A stretch of DNA of 64,000 nucleotides from Chryseobacterium sp. KACC 21268 (GTDB lineage: Bacteria > Bacteroidota > Bacteroidia > Flavobacteriales > Weeksellaceae), in contig CP117875.1 of NCBI GenBank assembly GCA_028736075.1, positions 1,922,001-1,986,000 of the forward strand, in the 5' to 3' direction. How positions within the stretch are numbered: the stretch's first letter is position 1; the number at the start of each line of letters is the position of its first letter. The position numbers and the translations under genes were made by a program. Shown here piece after piece: positions 50,840 to 59,928 of the stretch. The notes below the pieces were generated by a model. It saw only the letters and a program-made list of their open reading frames with translations. It did no database searches and had not been told where the DNA came from.

Positions 50840-51565
50840 CTATTTATTCCAAACTTCCCACGCTTTTTCTGCCTGTTGCTCCAGCATATAAAAACCATTT
50901 AAAGTGGTTGCGCCTTTTTCCGCAGATCTTCTCAGGAAAGCTGTTTCTGACGGATTGTAGATCAAATCGATGACGTAATGTTTATCCGTGATCGCATCAA
51001 ATGGAAAAGGAACTGCGTCTTCAATATTCGGGAAAGTGCCGACTGGCGTGGTTTGTACAATTACCAATGAATCTCTCACCAGATCTTCAGAAAGGTTTTC
51101 AAAATTGATCTCCGACTTTCTGGAAACTGTTTTGTGTTCAATGTTGTGCTTGTCTAGAATATATCTCACGGCCTTTGCAGCGCCGCCATCTCCGAGGATC
51201 AGGGCTTTTTTGTGGTGTTCTTTTTTATTGATGAGAAGCGTTTTCTCAAATCCGAAAGCGTCGGTGTTATATCCGATTTTTTTTCCATTTTGAAAGCTTA
51301 CGCAATTCACTGCGCCAATCTGTGAAGCTTCGTCACTTAATTCATCAAGGAACGGAATAATGGCCTGTTTGTAAGGAATCGTGACATTCATCCCAACAAG
51401 ATTTGGATTTTCTGTGACAGAATTTAAATGGTCAATTTCGGGAATATCAAAAAAGTTATAGCTGTAATCCTTCAAAAATAGTTTTCTGAATTTCTCTTCG
51501 AAGTATTTTTTTGAAAATGAGTAAGAAATATTCTTTCCTAGTAAACCGAATTCCTGTTTTTCCAT
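50840..51565 (-). CDS. aroE: Shikimate dehydrogenase
   Basis: NADPH-dependent reduction of 3-dehydroshikimate in the chorismate pathway. The 241 residues are at the short end for AroE, as in many Bacteroidota. Motifs are FGLLGKNISYSFSKKYFEE, GMNVTIPYKQAI (catalytic Lys), GYNTDAFGFEKTL (Asp of the substrate site), ILGDGGAAKAVRYIL for the cofactor, QTTPVGTFPN and DLIYNPSETAFLRR. It is coupled to the LytTR gene downstream. Confidence 0.93.
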   Translation of the reverse strand: MEKQEFGLLGKNISYSFSKKYFEEKFRKLFLKDYSYNFFDIPEIDHLNSVTENPNLVGMNVTIPYKQAIIPFLDELSDEASQIGAVNCVSFQNGKKIGYNTDAFGFEKTLLINKKEHHKKALILGDGGAAKAVRYILDKHNIEHKTVSRKSEINFENLSEDLVRDSLVIVQTTPVGTFPNIEDAVPFPFDAITDKHYVIDLIYNPSETAFLRRSAEKGATTLNGFYMLEQQAEKAWEVWNK

Positions 51566-51692
51566 AGGTCAAATTTATAAAATATCATTAGATTTTTCAT
51601 CATTATTTTTTGATTCTTCCATCAGTTGAATTATTTTCAGAACCGATTTCGATGGCGTAATTTTGGCTTTTAAATTCAAAAATATTTTAAAA

Positions 51693-52526
51693 ATGAAACA
51701 AGTCATTCTAAATAATGGGACCGACATCCCAGAAATTGGTTTTGGTACCTGGCAAACTACAGAGAGCGTTCAAAAAACTGTAAAGACCGCATTGGAAGCA
51801 GGCTACACGCATATTGATACGGCGGACATCTACGGAAATGAAGCGGAAATAGGAGAGGCGATCCAACAATCTGGGATTGATAGGAAAAATTTGTATCTGA
51901 CGACCAAGATTTGGAACAGCAATAGAAGCGCAGCTGGTGTGAAAAACTCTGTAGAACAGTCTCTTAGAAAACTTAAGACAGATTATCTCGATCTCCTTTT
52001 GATTCATTGGCCTGCTAATGCGAAACAATTTGAAAATTGGAAAGAGATCAATGCAGAAACCTGGAAAGCGATGGAAGAATTGAATAGGTCTGGTGTTGTA
52101 AAAACAATTGGTGTAAGCAACTTTATGCTGCCACAACTAAAAGCTTTGTTGGAAACAGCGGAAGTGATTCCTGCAGTCAATCAGATCGAGTTTCATCCAG
52201 GATACACCCAAGACGAAACGGTGAACTATTCCAAAGAAAAGGGAATCGTGATAGAAGCCTGGAGTACAATTGGTTCCGGAAGACTATTGAAAGATGAGGA
52301 TTTGAAAGATATTGCAGATAATTATGGCGTTTCGCCAGCAATCCTATGCATTCAGTTTTGTTTGCAATGTGGCACGGTGGTTTTGCCGAAATCTGAAAAT
52401 CCCAAGAATATCAAAAATAATTTGCATTTCGAAAGATTCAAAATTTCAGAGACCGATATGAAAGCACTGAAAACCCTGGAAGAAACAGGTTTCTCTGGTT
52501 TGAATCCAGAAACTGTCGATTTTTAA
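51693..52526 (+). CDS. Aldo/keto reductase
   Basis: NADPH-dependent oxidoreductase of 277 residues from ATG 51693. The catalytic tetrad is visible as Asp and Tyr in HIDTADIYGNEAEIGEAI (about 44-61), Lys in LYLTTKIWN and His in DLLLIHWPAN. The cofactor-binding end has VVLPKSENPKNIKNN. This matches 2,5-diketo-gluconate reductase-like members, but the substrate is open. A convergent terminator follows at 52547. Confidence 0.9.
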   Translation: MKQVILNNGTDIPEIGFGTWQTTESVQKTVKTALEAGYTHIDTADIYGNEAEIGEAIQQSGIDRKNLYLTTKIWNSNRSAAGVKNSVEQSLRKLKTDYLDLLLIHWPANAKQFENWKEINAETWKAMEELNRSGVVKTIGVSNFMLPQLKALLETAEVIPAVNQIEFHPGYTQDETVNYSKEKGIVIEAWSTIGSGRLLKDEDLKDIADNYGVSPAILCIQFCLQCGTVVLPKSENPKNIKNNLHFERFKISETDMKALKTLEETGFSGLNPETVDF

Positions 52527-52546
52527 AGTCAATAATACAATAAAGT

Positions 52547-52583
52547 AAAGCAGTTCGATAGTAATATCAAACTGCTTTTTTTT
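52547..52583. terminator. Bidirectional terminator after the aldo/keto reductase gene
   Basis: Stem AAAGCAGTT / AACTGCTTT continued by CGATA / TATCA with one mismatch and a GTAA loop, then a T-run. It separates convergent genes. Confidence 0.85.
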
Positions 52584-52592
52584 GTCTTTAAA

Positions 52593-52964
52593 TTATCCAG
52601 CTTTTTCTGAATAATATCTAATTTTTTCTACAATTTCACCCAGGTCAAAAGGTTTTGGGATGAAATCTATCGCACCACTTTCTATTGCTGTGTCGCCCAA
52701 TCCTCGGCTTGCAGACATAATGACCACAGGAATGTTTTTAAAATCCTGGTGTGCCTTTATCATTTTGCAGATGTCACGGCCATCTTCGCCAGAAAGCCAC
52801 ATATCCATTAGGATAACATCGGGTTTCGAAGAAGTTGAAAGTGCATTGAACATTTCCGAACCTCTTTCGTAATTGTCCACTTCATAACCTTCCATATTTA
52901 GCATCAATTTTACTGAATCCAAAATGGCTGGGCTATCATCTACAACATATATTTTTTTTGACAT
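52593..52964 (-). CDS. Single-domain response regulator
   Basis: 123-residue CheY-like receiver. Acidic pocket DD at 9-10, phosphoacceptor Asp54 in VILMDMWLSGEDG, Ser/Thr position in VVIMSAS and the conserved Lys in DFIPKPFDLG near 105. There is no output domain. The histidine kinase gene lies 24 bases upstream on the same strand, so the pair is a likely partner set. Confidence 0.93.
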   Translation of the reverse strand: MSKKIYVVDDSPAILDSVKLMLNMEGYEVDNYERGSEMFNALSTSSKPDVILMDMWLSGEDGRDICKMIKAHQDFKNIPVVIMSASRGLGDTAIESGAIDFIPKPFDLGEIVEKIRYYSEKAG

Positions 52965-52988
52965 TTTCTTAGTTTTGTAATAATTTAA

Positions 52989-54854
52989 TTAGGTTTGTTC
53001 ATTTTTCGGAATCTCAAAACAAAAATCAGACCCTTTCCCTTCAACTGAATTTACAAAAATCCTGCCACCAGTTCTCTTGATAATCTCAGATGAGATATAA
53101 AGTCCAAGTCCTAGTCCGGGAAAGGTGTGCTCCTTGCTTCCGCTGACCCTGTAATATTGTTCGAAAACTCTATCTTTTTTATTTTCTGGAATACCGATTC
53201 CAAAATCCTTGACGGAGAAAAGAATGGTATTGTTGTTTGTTAATTTGCTTGTTATAAGTATTTTATCAGAATCAGGTGAATACTTCACAGCATTGCTGAT
53301 CAGATTGCTGATGACCTGAGAAATGCGGTGCCTGTCACTGTAAACGGTTCCAACAGAGTTGTCAGATTCTACCTCGATCTTATGTCTGGTACTCATCTGT
53401 TGCTCTTCCACAACTTCAGTCACAAGTTCCTCAAAATCGAAATCAGAATTGTTTAGAAGAATCTTTCCATTTTGGATTTTCGTAACATCCAAAAGGTCGT
53501 TTATGAGATTATTGAGTTTGTTGATTTGTTCATCCATTTTCAAAGCGACCACGGCATTGTTTTCGTCTTCTCTTTTTCTGAGATTTTTTTCCAGAAATTG
53601 AGAGTAGAGTTTAAGGCTTGTCAGCGGCGTTTTTAGCTCGTGGCTGGCAATGCCGAGAAAATTGTCTTTCTGCTGCTGAAATTGTTTGAACTCGTCGATA
53701 TCAGTGCAAGTTCCAATCCATTGCACGACTTCGCCATCCTGATCTTTGATTGGAATCGCTCTGCCAAGGAACCATCGGTACCCATTTTCCTTGGTTCTGT
53801 CCTTGAACTGGTACTCGATCTCATAACCTCTTTTGTTTTCTTTACTGATCTTCCAAAGTTCTGTAGCCTTTGGAATATCATCAGGATGAAGGATTTTCTG
53901 AGTTGCATTTTCTCGGGTATCGATGCCTGAAAAACCAGTGTAATCGTACCATTTTCTGTTGTAATAATCTATATTTCCATCTTTGTCAGCCGTCCAGATG
54001 ATGATTGGGAGGCTGTCTGCAAGATTTCTGTATTTATCTTCGTTTTCCTGTAATTTTCTTTTCGTCAAGACAACATCTGTGACATCTACGGCAACATTGG
54101 CAATGGCGTAAACTTCTCCATTGTGATTTTTGAGTGGTTGATAAGAAAAATTGTAATAAAAAGTCTGTAATTTCCCATCCACCACAAGATCTGCGCGGTC
54201 CTCATTCGCTGCATAAGTCTCTCCAGATTCATACACCTTCTTTAAAAGTCCTAGAAAAGATTGTCCCACCAATTCCGGAATCCCTTGTTCTATTCTTTTT
54301 CCAATGATTGATTTGTCTTTTCCCCAGGTTTTAAGCATCTTATCATTCGCCATATCGATGATGAAATCTTCGCCTTTGTAAATAGCGATAGCGAAATCTG
54401 ATTCTTTGATGAGATTGGCAAATTTGTATTCTGTTTCAGCAACTTTTCTTTCGGCCAGAACTTGATCGGTAGTTTCTGTTGCGACCACACTTACACCGAT
54501 GATCTCCGATTCATCATCATTATAAATCGGTGCATAGATGAAGTCAAAGTAGCATTCCGTGGTTTCGCCATTTCTTACAATATAGGCGAGATGTTTATAG
54601 CCTTTGTAAGGCGTTCCCGTTTTTTTGACATCAGTTAAAATATCGATAAACGGCTGGTCCTTGATCTCTGGCAAAGCGTCTATCAATCTTTTACCAATGA
54701 TCTCTGGCTGCTTTCCCCAAAGTTCCAAAATTTGAGGATTGGCTACTTGGATCACGAAATCGTCTCCCATCAACATTGATAAAGCAATGGGAGCCTGCGT
54801 TAATAAAAGAACAAGAGAATCTTGGGAAATATTACTCTTTAAAAAGTTTTTCAT
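52989..54854 (-). CDS. PAS-domain sensor histidine kinase
   Basis: 621 residues without membrane spans, so probably cytosolic. Three PAS-type modules (about 12-135, 140-268 and 270-395; the third has the PAC sequence GYRWFLGRAIPIKDQDGEVV). HisKA domain with the phosphorylated His405 in SHELKTPLTSLKLY. ATPase domain with N-box SNLISNAVKYSPDS, G1 FSVKDFGIGIPENKK, F-box VFEQYYRVSGS and G2 GLGLGLYISSEIIK. The first two PAS modules are similar to each other. It lies 11 bases downstream of the permease gene and upstream of the response regulator gene. Confidence 0.92.
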   Translation of the reverse strand: MKNFLKSNISQDSLVLLLTQAPIALSMLMGDDFVIQVANPQILELWGKQPEIIGKRLIDALPEIKDQPFIDILTDVKKTGTPYKGYKHLAYIVRNGETTECYFDFIYAPIYNDDESEIIGVSVVATETTDQVLAERKVAETEYKFANLIKESDFAIAIYKGEDFIIDMANDKMLKTWGKDKSIIGKRIEQGIPELVGQSFLGLLKKVYESGETYAANEDRADLVVDGKLQTFYYNFSYQPLKNHNGEVYAIANVAVDVTDVVLTKRKLQENEDKYRNLADSLPIIIWTADKDGNIDYYNRKWYDYTGFSGIDTRENATQKILHPDDIPKATELWKISKENKRGYEIEYQFKDRTKENGYRWFLGRAIPIKDQDGEVVQWIGTCTDIDEFKQFQQQKDNFLGIASHELKTPLTSLKLYSQFLEKNLRKREDENNAVVALKMDEQINKLNNLINDLLDVTKIQNGKILLNNSDFDFEELVTEVVEEQQMSTRHKIEVESDNSVGTVYSDRHRISQVISNLISNAVKYSPDSDKILITSKLTNNNTILFSVKDFGIGIPENKKDRVFEQYYRVSGSKEHTFPGLGLGLYISSEIIKRTGGRIFVNSVEGKGSDFCFEIPKNEQT

Positions 54855-54865
54855 CGATTCAAAAA

Positions 54866-56545
54866 CTAATTGTTTTTAAGTTTGTTTAGCTTGCTGTTTT
54901 TATAACCATACAGGAAATAAAACACCAATCCGATAACAAGCCAAATGCCAAACCACTTCCAGTTGGAAACCGCCATTCCGGTAAGAAGATAGCAGCAAGA
55001 GACCAGTCCTAGCAATGGAATCAAAGATAGATTTTTGACGAAGGCAAGCACGGACATCACAATACAAAGGATGAAAAACACGACCATCGAAATATTGGTT
55101 GCAAAGTGCTCCTCAGAAAATCTGAAGGTATCCGAGAAAAATGTAGGAAATAAATATTGGATCAACCCTGCAGAAACGATGACCAAAGCAGGAAAAATGA
55201 ATTTTGAATTGATATAAGGAATTCTGAATTTTCCTTTTGTCGCACGTTCCGCCAATTCGGCTTCACTCTGTGGCGAAAGCATCAGAACACCGCCGCAGAC
55301 CAAAACAAAAGCGAACAAAGTCCCAATACTCGTGAAATCTAAAACCAAGTTTTCATTTGTGAAAAATATAGGAAGTCCGACCACAAGTCCGGTTACAATG
55401 GTTGCAAACCCAGGCGTTTTGAATTTCGGGTGGATCTCTGCGAATTTTTTAGGCATCAGTCCATCTCTTGCCATCGTCATCCAGATTCTAGGTTGTCCTA
55501 ATTGGAAAACTAGCATTACACTCGTCATCGCCACTACAGCCGCAATTGAGACAATGAAGAGCATCCATTTTACTCCCTTTAAAGCAAATATTTCTGCCAA
55601 AGGATCACTTACTCCAAGTAATTGGTAAGAAACCATTCCAGTTAAAACTAAAGCCAAAATGATATAGACAATGGTGCAAATGACCAAAGAATAGATCATC
55701 CCTTTTGGCAGATCGCGTTGTGGATTTTTGCTTTCTTCAGCCAAAGTTGAAACGGCGTCGAAACCTATGTAGGCAAAGAAAACAGCAGAAACGCCGCCCA
55801 TCACGCCACCAAAACCATTCGGCATAAATGGCGTCCAGTTTTCAATATCAACATAAAAAGCTCCCACAACTATTACCAATGCAATGATTGCTAATTTGAT
55901 GTAAACCATTGCATTGCTGAAGTTTCTTGATTCTTTTGCGCCTCTGTAAACCAAGTACGTGATCAAAACATTGATGATAACGGCTGGTAGATCGAAGATG
56001 ATTCTTAGATTTCCAATCACTGGTGCATTTTTCCAGGCAGCAAGACCTTCAGCGCCTTTGTTCATTGTAAAAGCTTCTTTGGCAGACAGATAATTAATGG
56101 TCAACCATTCGGGAAGATGAATGTGAAAAGTTTCGAGCAAATTGGTAAAATAACCACTCCAGGAAAAGGCGATATAAATATTTCCGATGGAATATTCCAT
56201 GATCAATGCCCAACCGATGATCCACGCAAAAATTTCTCCGAAAGAAACGTAAGCATAAGTGTAGGCACTTCCAGAAACGGGAACGCGCGATGCAAATTCT
56301 GCATAGCACATTGCGGTAAATCCACAAGCAATGGCGCAAATGATATATAAAATGACAACGCCAGGACCACCGGAAAAACACGCATTTCCAATGGCACTAA
56401 ATGTTCCGCCACCAATAATCGCCGCAATCCCGAAGAATGTCAAATCCTTAACAGTAAGAACTTTATTAAGTGCAGAATGTTCGCCATCGCCGCCTTGGTT
56501 TAGAATCGCATTAGTAGATTTTCTTCTGAAAAGTGAGTTTATCAA
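54866..56545 (-). CDS. APC-family amino acid permease
   Basis: Inner-membrane amino acid transporter of 559 residues with about 13 hydrophobic spans. The unwound helix I motif GIAAIIGGGTFSAIGNACFSGGPG and CYAEFASRVPVSGSAYTYAY are typical for the cationic amino acid/YfnA group (quoted in parts). It is the first gene of a minus-strand unit with the sensor kinase and response regulator, an unusual pairing. The 274-base gap upstream is AT-rich and includes CTTCGACAAACTCAGAATGA near 56780. Confidence 0.9.
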   Translation of the reverse strand: MINSLFRRKSTNAILNQGGDGEHSALNKVLTVKDLTFFGIAAIIGGGTFSAIGNACFSGGPGVVILYIICAIACGFTAMCYAEFASRVPVSGSAYTYAYVSFGEIFAWIIGWALIMEYSIGNIYIAFSWSGYFTNLLETFHIHLPEWLTINYLSAKEAFTMNKGAEGLAAWKNAPVIGNLRIIFDLPAVIINVLITYLVYRGAKESRNFSNAMVYIKLAIIALVIVVGAFYVDIENWTPFMPNGFGGVMGGVSAVFFAYIGFDAVSTLAEESKNPQRDLPKGMIYSLVICTIVYIILALVLTGMVSYQLLGVSDPLAEIFALKGVKWMLFIVSIAAVVAMTSVMLVFQLGQPRIWMTMARDGLMPKKFAEIHPKFKTPGFATIVTGLVVGLPIFFTNENLVLDFTSIGTLFAFVLVCGGVLMLSPQSEAELAERATKGKFRIPYINSKFIFPALVIVSAGLIQYLFPTFFSDTFRFSEEHFATNISMVVFFILCIVMSVLAFVKNLSLIPLLGLVSCCYLLTGMAVSNWKWFGIWLVIGLVFYFLYGYKNSKLNKLKNN

Positions 56546-56779
56546 AGCTTGAGATTTTTATGAAAGAAACAAATGTAATGAAAAATGATGATTTCGTTAA
56601 AAAATTGTTAAACGAAAGTTGTAATTCCTTCTAATTACGATGAAGTTTCTAATTATAAATGTAGGATTGAAATTGTAAAGATCTATCAATTAAAATTATA
56701 ATATATTCCCAATTAATACCATCAAATAATATCTTTTCCCTATTTTCGTTGAAAAGGAATAAACTTTGTTGAAGCCGTT

Positions 56780-56801
56780 CTTCGACAAACTCAGAATGAC
56801 A
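56780..56801 (+). repeat. Short dispersed repeat of the CTTCGACAAGCTCAG type
   Basis: CTTCGACAAACTCAGAATGA followed by CA. A related CTTCGAGAGCCTCAGGATGA lies at 3819, and its inverted first part at 49378. It precedes the TPR gene and argues against an upstream start of that gene. Confidence 0.5.
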
Positions 56802-56819
56802 TTAATTTTGAAAATCTAT

Positions 56820-59792
56820 ATGAATTCAAAAAAAATAATAATCGCTTCGACGTTATCTCTTTACGGGATTTCCGAGGCGCAACAATCTCAATATTTTACA
56901 AAGAACGAAGATTATCATTTCGGTTTGGCAGATAATCTCTATCAGACCAAGATCTACAACGCTTCGCAATACGAATATTCCAAACAATATTTCTACAACA
57001 AGAATCTCAGCAATTCCAGAAAGGAAGCTTCAGCATTTTTCAGTAATGTGATCGGCGTAATCCTTCAGCAACAATATGCGGAAGAGGGCTTGAACGCTTT
57101 TATGAAAGAATATCCAAATTCGGCATACTTTGCACAGGCCAATGGACCTTTGGCGGATTATTATCTGGCGAAAAAAGATTTTGAGAAAGCGTTGGAAACT
57201 TTGCAGAAGGTCAATCAATACCAATTGAGCAAGGAGGAAAACACGCAACATATTATGAAGTTGGGTTACGCCAAATTTATGACCGGCGACTCTGCCGGCG
57301 CGATCGAGGCTTTGGAAGAATCTTTCAAATCTGCGGACGAGACCAGCAAACCTGCAATTTCGTATATGCTCGGGCATTTGTATTACGCTGACAAACAGAA
57401 TGATAATGCCTTCATTTATTTTGACCAGATTAAAAATAATGAGGAATATGCACATCTCGTGAAGCCTTATTATGTTCAGATGTACTACAATCAGAAGAAT
57501 TATGATTTGGCAATTTCTGAGGGAAATGAACTTCTTAACAATGGAAAATCAACCAGTTACGATACGGAAATCCATAAGATAGTTGGTGAAAGTTATTTTA
57601 TGAAAGGCGATTACCAATCGGCTTATCCGCACCTGAAATTGTTTTTGGATAAGGAACAAACACCTTCAGAATCTGACCTTTACGAGATGGGATTTGTTTC
57701 TGCTCAATTGAAGAAAAACGATGAAGCGGTTGGCTATTACAATCAATTGATCAACAGCAATTCTCCGTTGGCTCAAAACGCTTATTACCAATTGGGAAAT
57801 GCGTATTTAGAAACCGGGAAAAAGCAGGAAGCTTTGTCGGCGTATCGTAATTCTTCACAAATGAATTATGACCCGAAAGTTCAACAGTTGGCTTTGGAAC
57901 AATACGCGAAATTGAGTTACGAACTTGGAAATCCATTTGAAAATTCATCGAAAGTCATTCAAAGATATATTGATAAATATCCGAGTGGTGCAAAAACTCA
58001 GGAAATGAGATCGCTTTTGGTTAAATCCTATCTGTATTCCGGAGATTACAAAGCTACTTTGGATGCACTCGGAAAGCTCGACCAGAAAACGAACGAGACC
58101 AAGAAAATAGAGCAGGAGGTTTCCTATCTTTTGGGTTCTGAGGAATTCAACAAAGGGAATTTTGATGTGGCTGAAAAATATTTCAAACAAAGTCTTCAAT
58201 CTAATTTAAATAAAGAATTTTACAAGAAAGCGCAATATTGGTTGGGTCAAACTTACTATCAAAAAGGTGATTACAAATCAGCGATTGCTACTTACACAAA
58301 ACTTGAAAATGAAACGGCAGAGGGTTTCCCAGAGCGTGAGCAATTGGATTACGATCTAGGTTATGCTTATTTTAAGGCTAAGGATTTTGCGTCGGCGCAG
58401 GAATATTTTAAGGAATATCTGAGGTTCCCGAAACAGGAATTCAAGGCGGATGCAGAATTGCGTTTGGCGGATACTTATTATGCTAACAATCAGTTGAATG
58501 AAGCTTCAGAGATCTATAACAAAACCGAAAATGCCAGTGATTACACTTTGTATCAAAAATCTTTGGCTCTTGGTTTCAAAGGTGATACGGTTGCGAAAAT
58601 TACGGAGCTGAAAACCTTGATCTCAAAATATCCAAACTCTGAATATGTTGATGATGCGAACTACGAAATCGGAACGGCCTATGCGCAGAATGATGATTTT
58701 AATAATTCAAATGCTTATTTCGATAAAGTTATCAAATCCAGTCCGGACAAAGATCTTGTAGCAAATTCCCAAATCTACCGAGCTCAGAATTACATCGACC
58801 AAGACCAAACGGACAAAGCGATTGCTGAGTTTCAGCTTTTGGCCAATCAATATAAAAATACAGCGTTTGCAGAGAAAATCGTTTTGGCTTCCAAACCTGC
58901 TTTTGTCAAAAAAGGCGACGTTGCTGGTTACGAACAATTTGCTAAAACTTTGAATGTGAAAGTTGACACTTCAGAGATCAATGAGATCAATTTCAGTCTG
59001 GCGCAGGAAAGTTTTGCTAAGAAAGATTATGCGAAAGCTGTTTCTTACTACGAGAAATATCTGGATCAAAGTCCAAGTGGTGACAATCTTTTCAAATCTC
59101 AATACGAATTGGGCGAAAGTTATTATCAGTTGAAACAAATTGACAAAGCGATGTTGCCGTTGCAGAATGTTGCGGATTTCCAGAATGATTATCAGCAAGA
59201 TGCGCAAGTTCGATTGGCGCAGATCTACATTTCGCAAGACAAAATTTCGGATGCAAAAAAATATCTGGAACAAGTTGCCAACTCCACGAATGTGAATATC
59301 AAAAACTTCGCTTCGATTGAATTAATGAAAATCTACGCGGACGAAAAGAACTTTGCCGAAGCTGAGAAATTCGCTAATGCCGTGATCTCGAATTCTAAAA
59401 ATTCTGCAGCGACATTGGAACAGGCGAAAGTCATCAAAGCGAGAAGTCTGATGCAACAATCGAAAGATAAAGAGGCGCAAACAGCTTACACAGCTTTGGA
59501 AAAATCCTCTAATACAGAAGTTGCGGCGGAAGCTCTTTACGCAAAAGCTTTCTATCAAAACAAAGGAAAGGCCTTCAAATCGTCCAACGAAACGATTTTC
59601 AAATTGGCAAATAATTACGCTTCGGAAGAGTATTGGGGCGCAAAAGCTTTGGTCATTATGGCGAAAAATTATTTGGCTTTGAAGGACAATTACCAAGCGA
59701 GTTACACTTTGGACGAGATCATCAATAATTACGGTGATTTCCCGGAAGTTGTGGCGGAAGCGAAGGAAGTGAAAGCACAGATTAAGAAGTAA
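56820..59792 (+). CDS. Large tetratricopeptide-repeat envelope protein
   Basis: 990 residues from ATG 56820, with a signal peptide (about 1-21, ending SEAQQ). The rest is a chain of TPR units, for example AYYQLGNAYLETGKKQEALS, AQYWLGQTYYQKGDYKSAIA, LRLADTYYANNQLNEASEIY and AQVRLAQIYISQDKISDAKK, running to the C-terminus. It probably acts as a periplasmic scaffold. The beta-barrel gene at 59929 follows in the same direction and may encode its partner. A SprE-like gliding protein is an alternative idea; it has not the lipoprotein signal expected there. Confidence 0.82.
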   Translation: MNSKKIIIASTLSLYGISEAQQSQYFTKNEDYHFGLADNLYQTKIYNASQYEYSKQYFYNKNLSNSRKEASAFFSNVIGVILQQQYAEEGLNAFMKEYPNSAYFAQANGPLADYYLAKKDFEKALETLQKVNQYQLSKEENTQHIMKLGYAKFMTGDSAGAIEALEESFKSADETSKPAISYMLGHLYYADKQNDNAFIYFDQIKNNEEYAHLVKPYYVQMYYNQKNYDLAISEGNELLNNGKSTSYDTEIHKIVGESYFMKGDYQSAYPHLKLFLDKEQTPSESDLYEMGFVSAQLKKNDEAVGYYNQLINSNSPLAQNAYYQLGNAYLETGKKQEALSAYRNSSQMNYDPKVQQLALEQYAKLSYELGNPFENSSKVIQRYIDKYPSGAKTQEMRSLLVKSYLYSGDYKATLDALGKLDQKTNETKKIEQEVSYLLGSEEFNKGNFDVAEKYFKQSLQSNLNKEFYKKAQYWLGQTYYQKGDYKSAIATYTKLENETAEGFPEREQLDYDLGYAYFKAKDFASAQEYFKEYLRFPKQEFKADAELRLADTYYANNQLNEASEIYNKTENASDYTLYQKSLALGFKGDTVAKITELKTLISKYPNSEYVDDANYEIGTAYAQNDDFNNSNAYFDKVIKSSPDKDLVANSQIYRAQNYIDQDQTDKAIAEFQLLANQYKNTAFAEKIVLASKPAFVKKGDVAGYEQFAKTLNVKVDTSEINEINFSLAQESFAKKDYAKAVSYYEKYLDQSPSGDNLFKSQYELGESYYQLKQIDKAMLPLQNVADFQNDYQQDAQVRLAQIYISQDKISDAKKYLEQVANSTNVNIKNFASIELMKIYADEKNFAEAEKFANAVISNSKNSAATLEQAKVIKARSLMQQSKDKEAQTAYTALEKSSNTEVAAEALYAKAFYQNKGKAFKSSNETIFKLANNYASEEYWGAKALVIMAKNYLALKDNYQASYTLDEIINNYGDFPEVVAEAKEVKAQIKK

Positions 59793-59818
59793 AGATAAAG
59801 GTTATAAATTTTTAAATC

Positions 59819-59850
59819 AATTTTTACCCCGACCCTAAAGGGAGAATTGC
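59819..59850 (-). repeat. CTCCCTTTAGGG element, copy 2, reverse orientation
   Basis: Contains TACCCCGACCCTAAAGGGAG, the reverse of the element core with one change. Its flanks TAAATCAATT and AATTGCTTTA are near-complementary. Confidence 0.6.
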
Positions 59851-59854
59851 TTTA

Positions 59855-59911
59855 AAAATTTCATCAAAATTACTCCCTTTAGGGTTGGGGAAATAATTTT
59901 GATGAAATTTT
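59855..59911 (+). repeat. CTCCCTTTAGGG palindromic element, copy 3
   Basis: Arms AAAATTTCATCAAAATTA and TAATTTTGATGAAATTTT are perfectly complementary over 18 bp around the core CTCCCTTTAGGGTTGGGGA. Same core as at 46764, but with different arms. Confidence 0.75.
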
Positions 59912-59928
59912 AAAAAATAGAAAAATAA

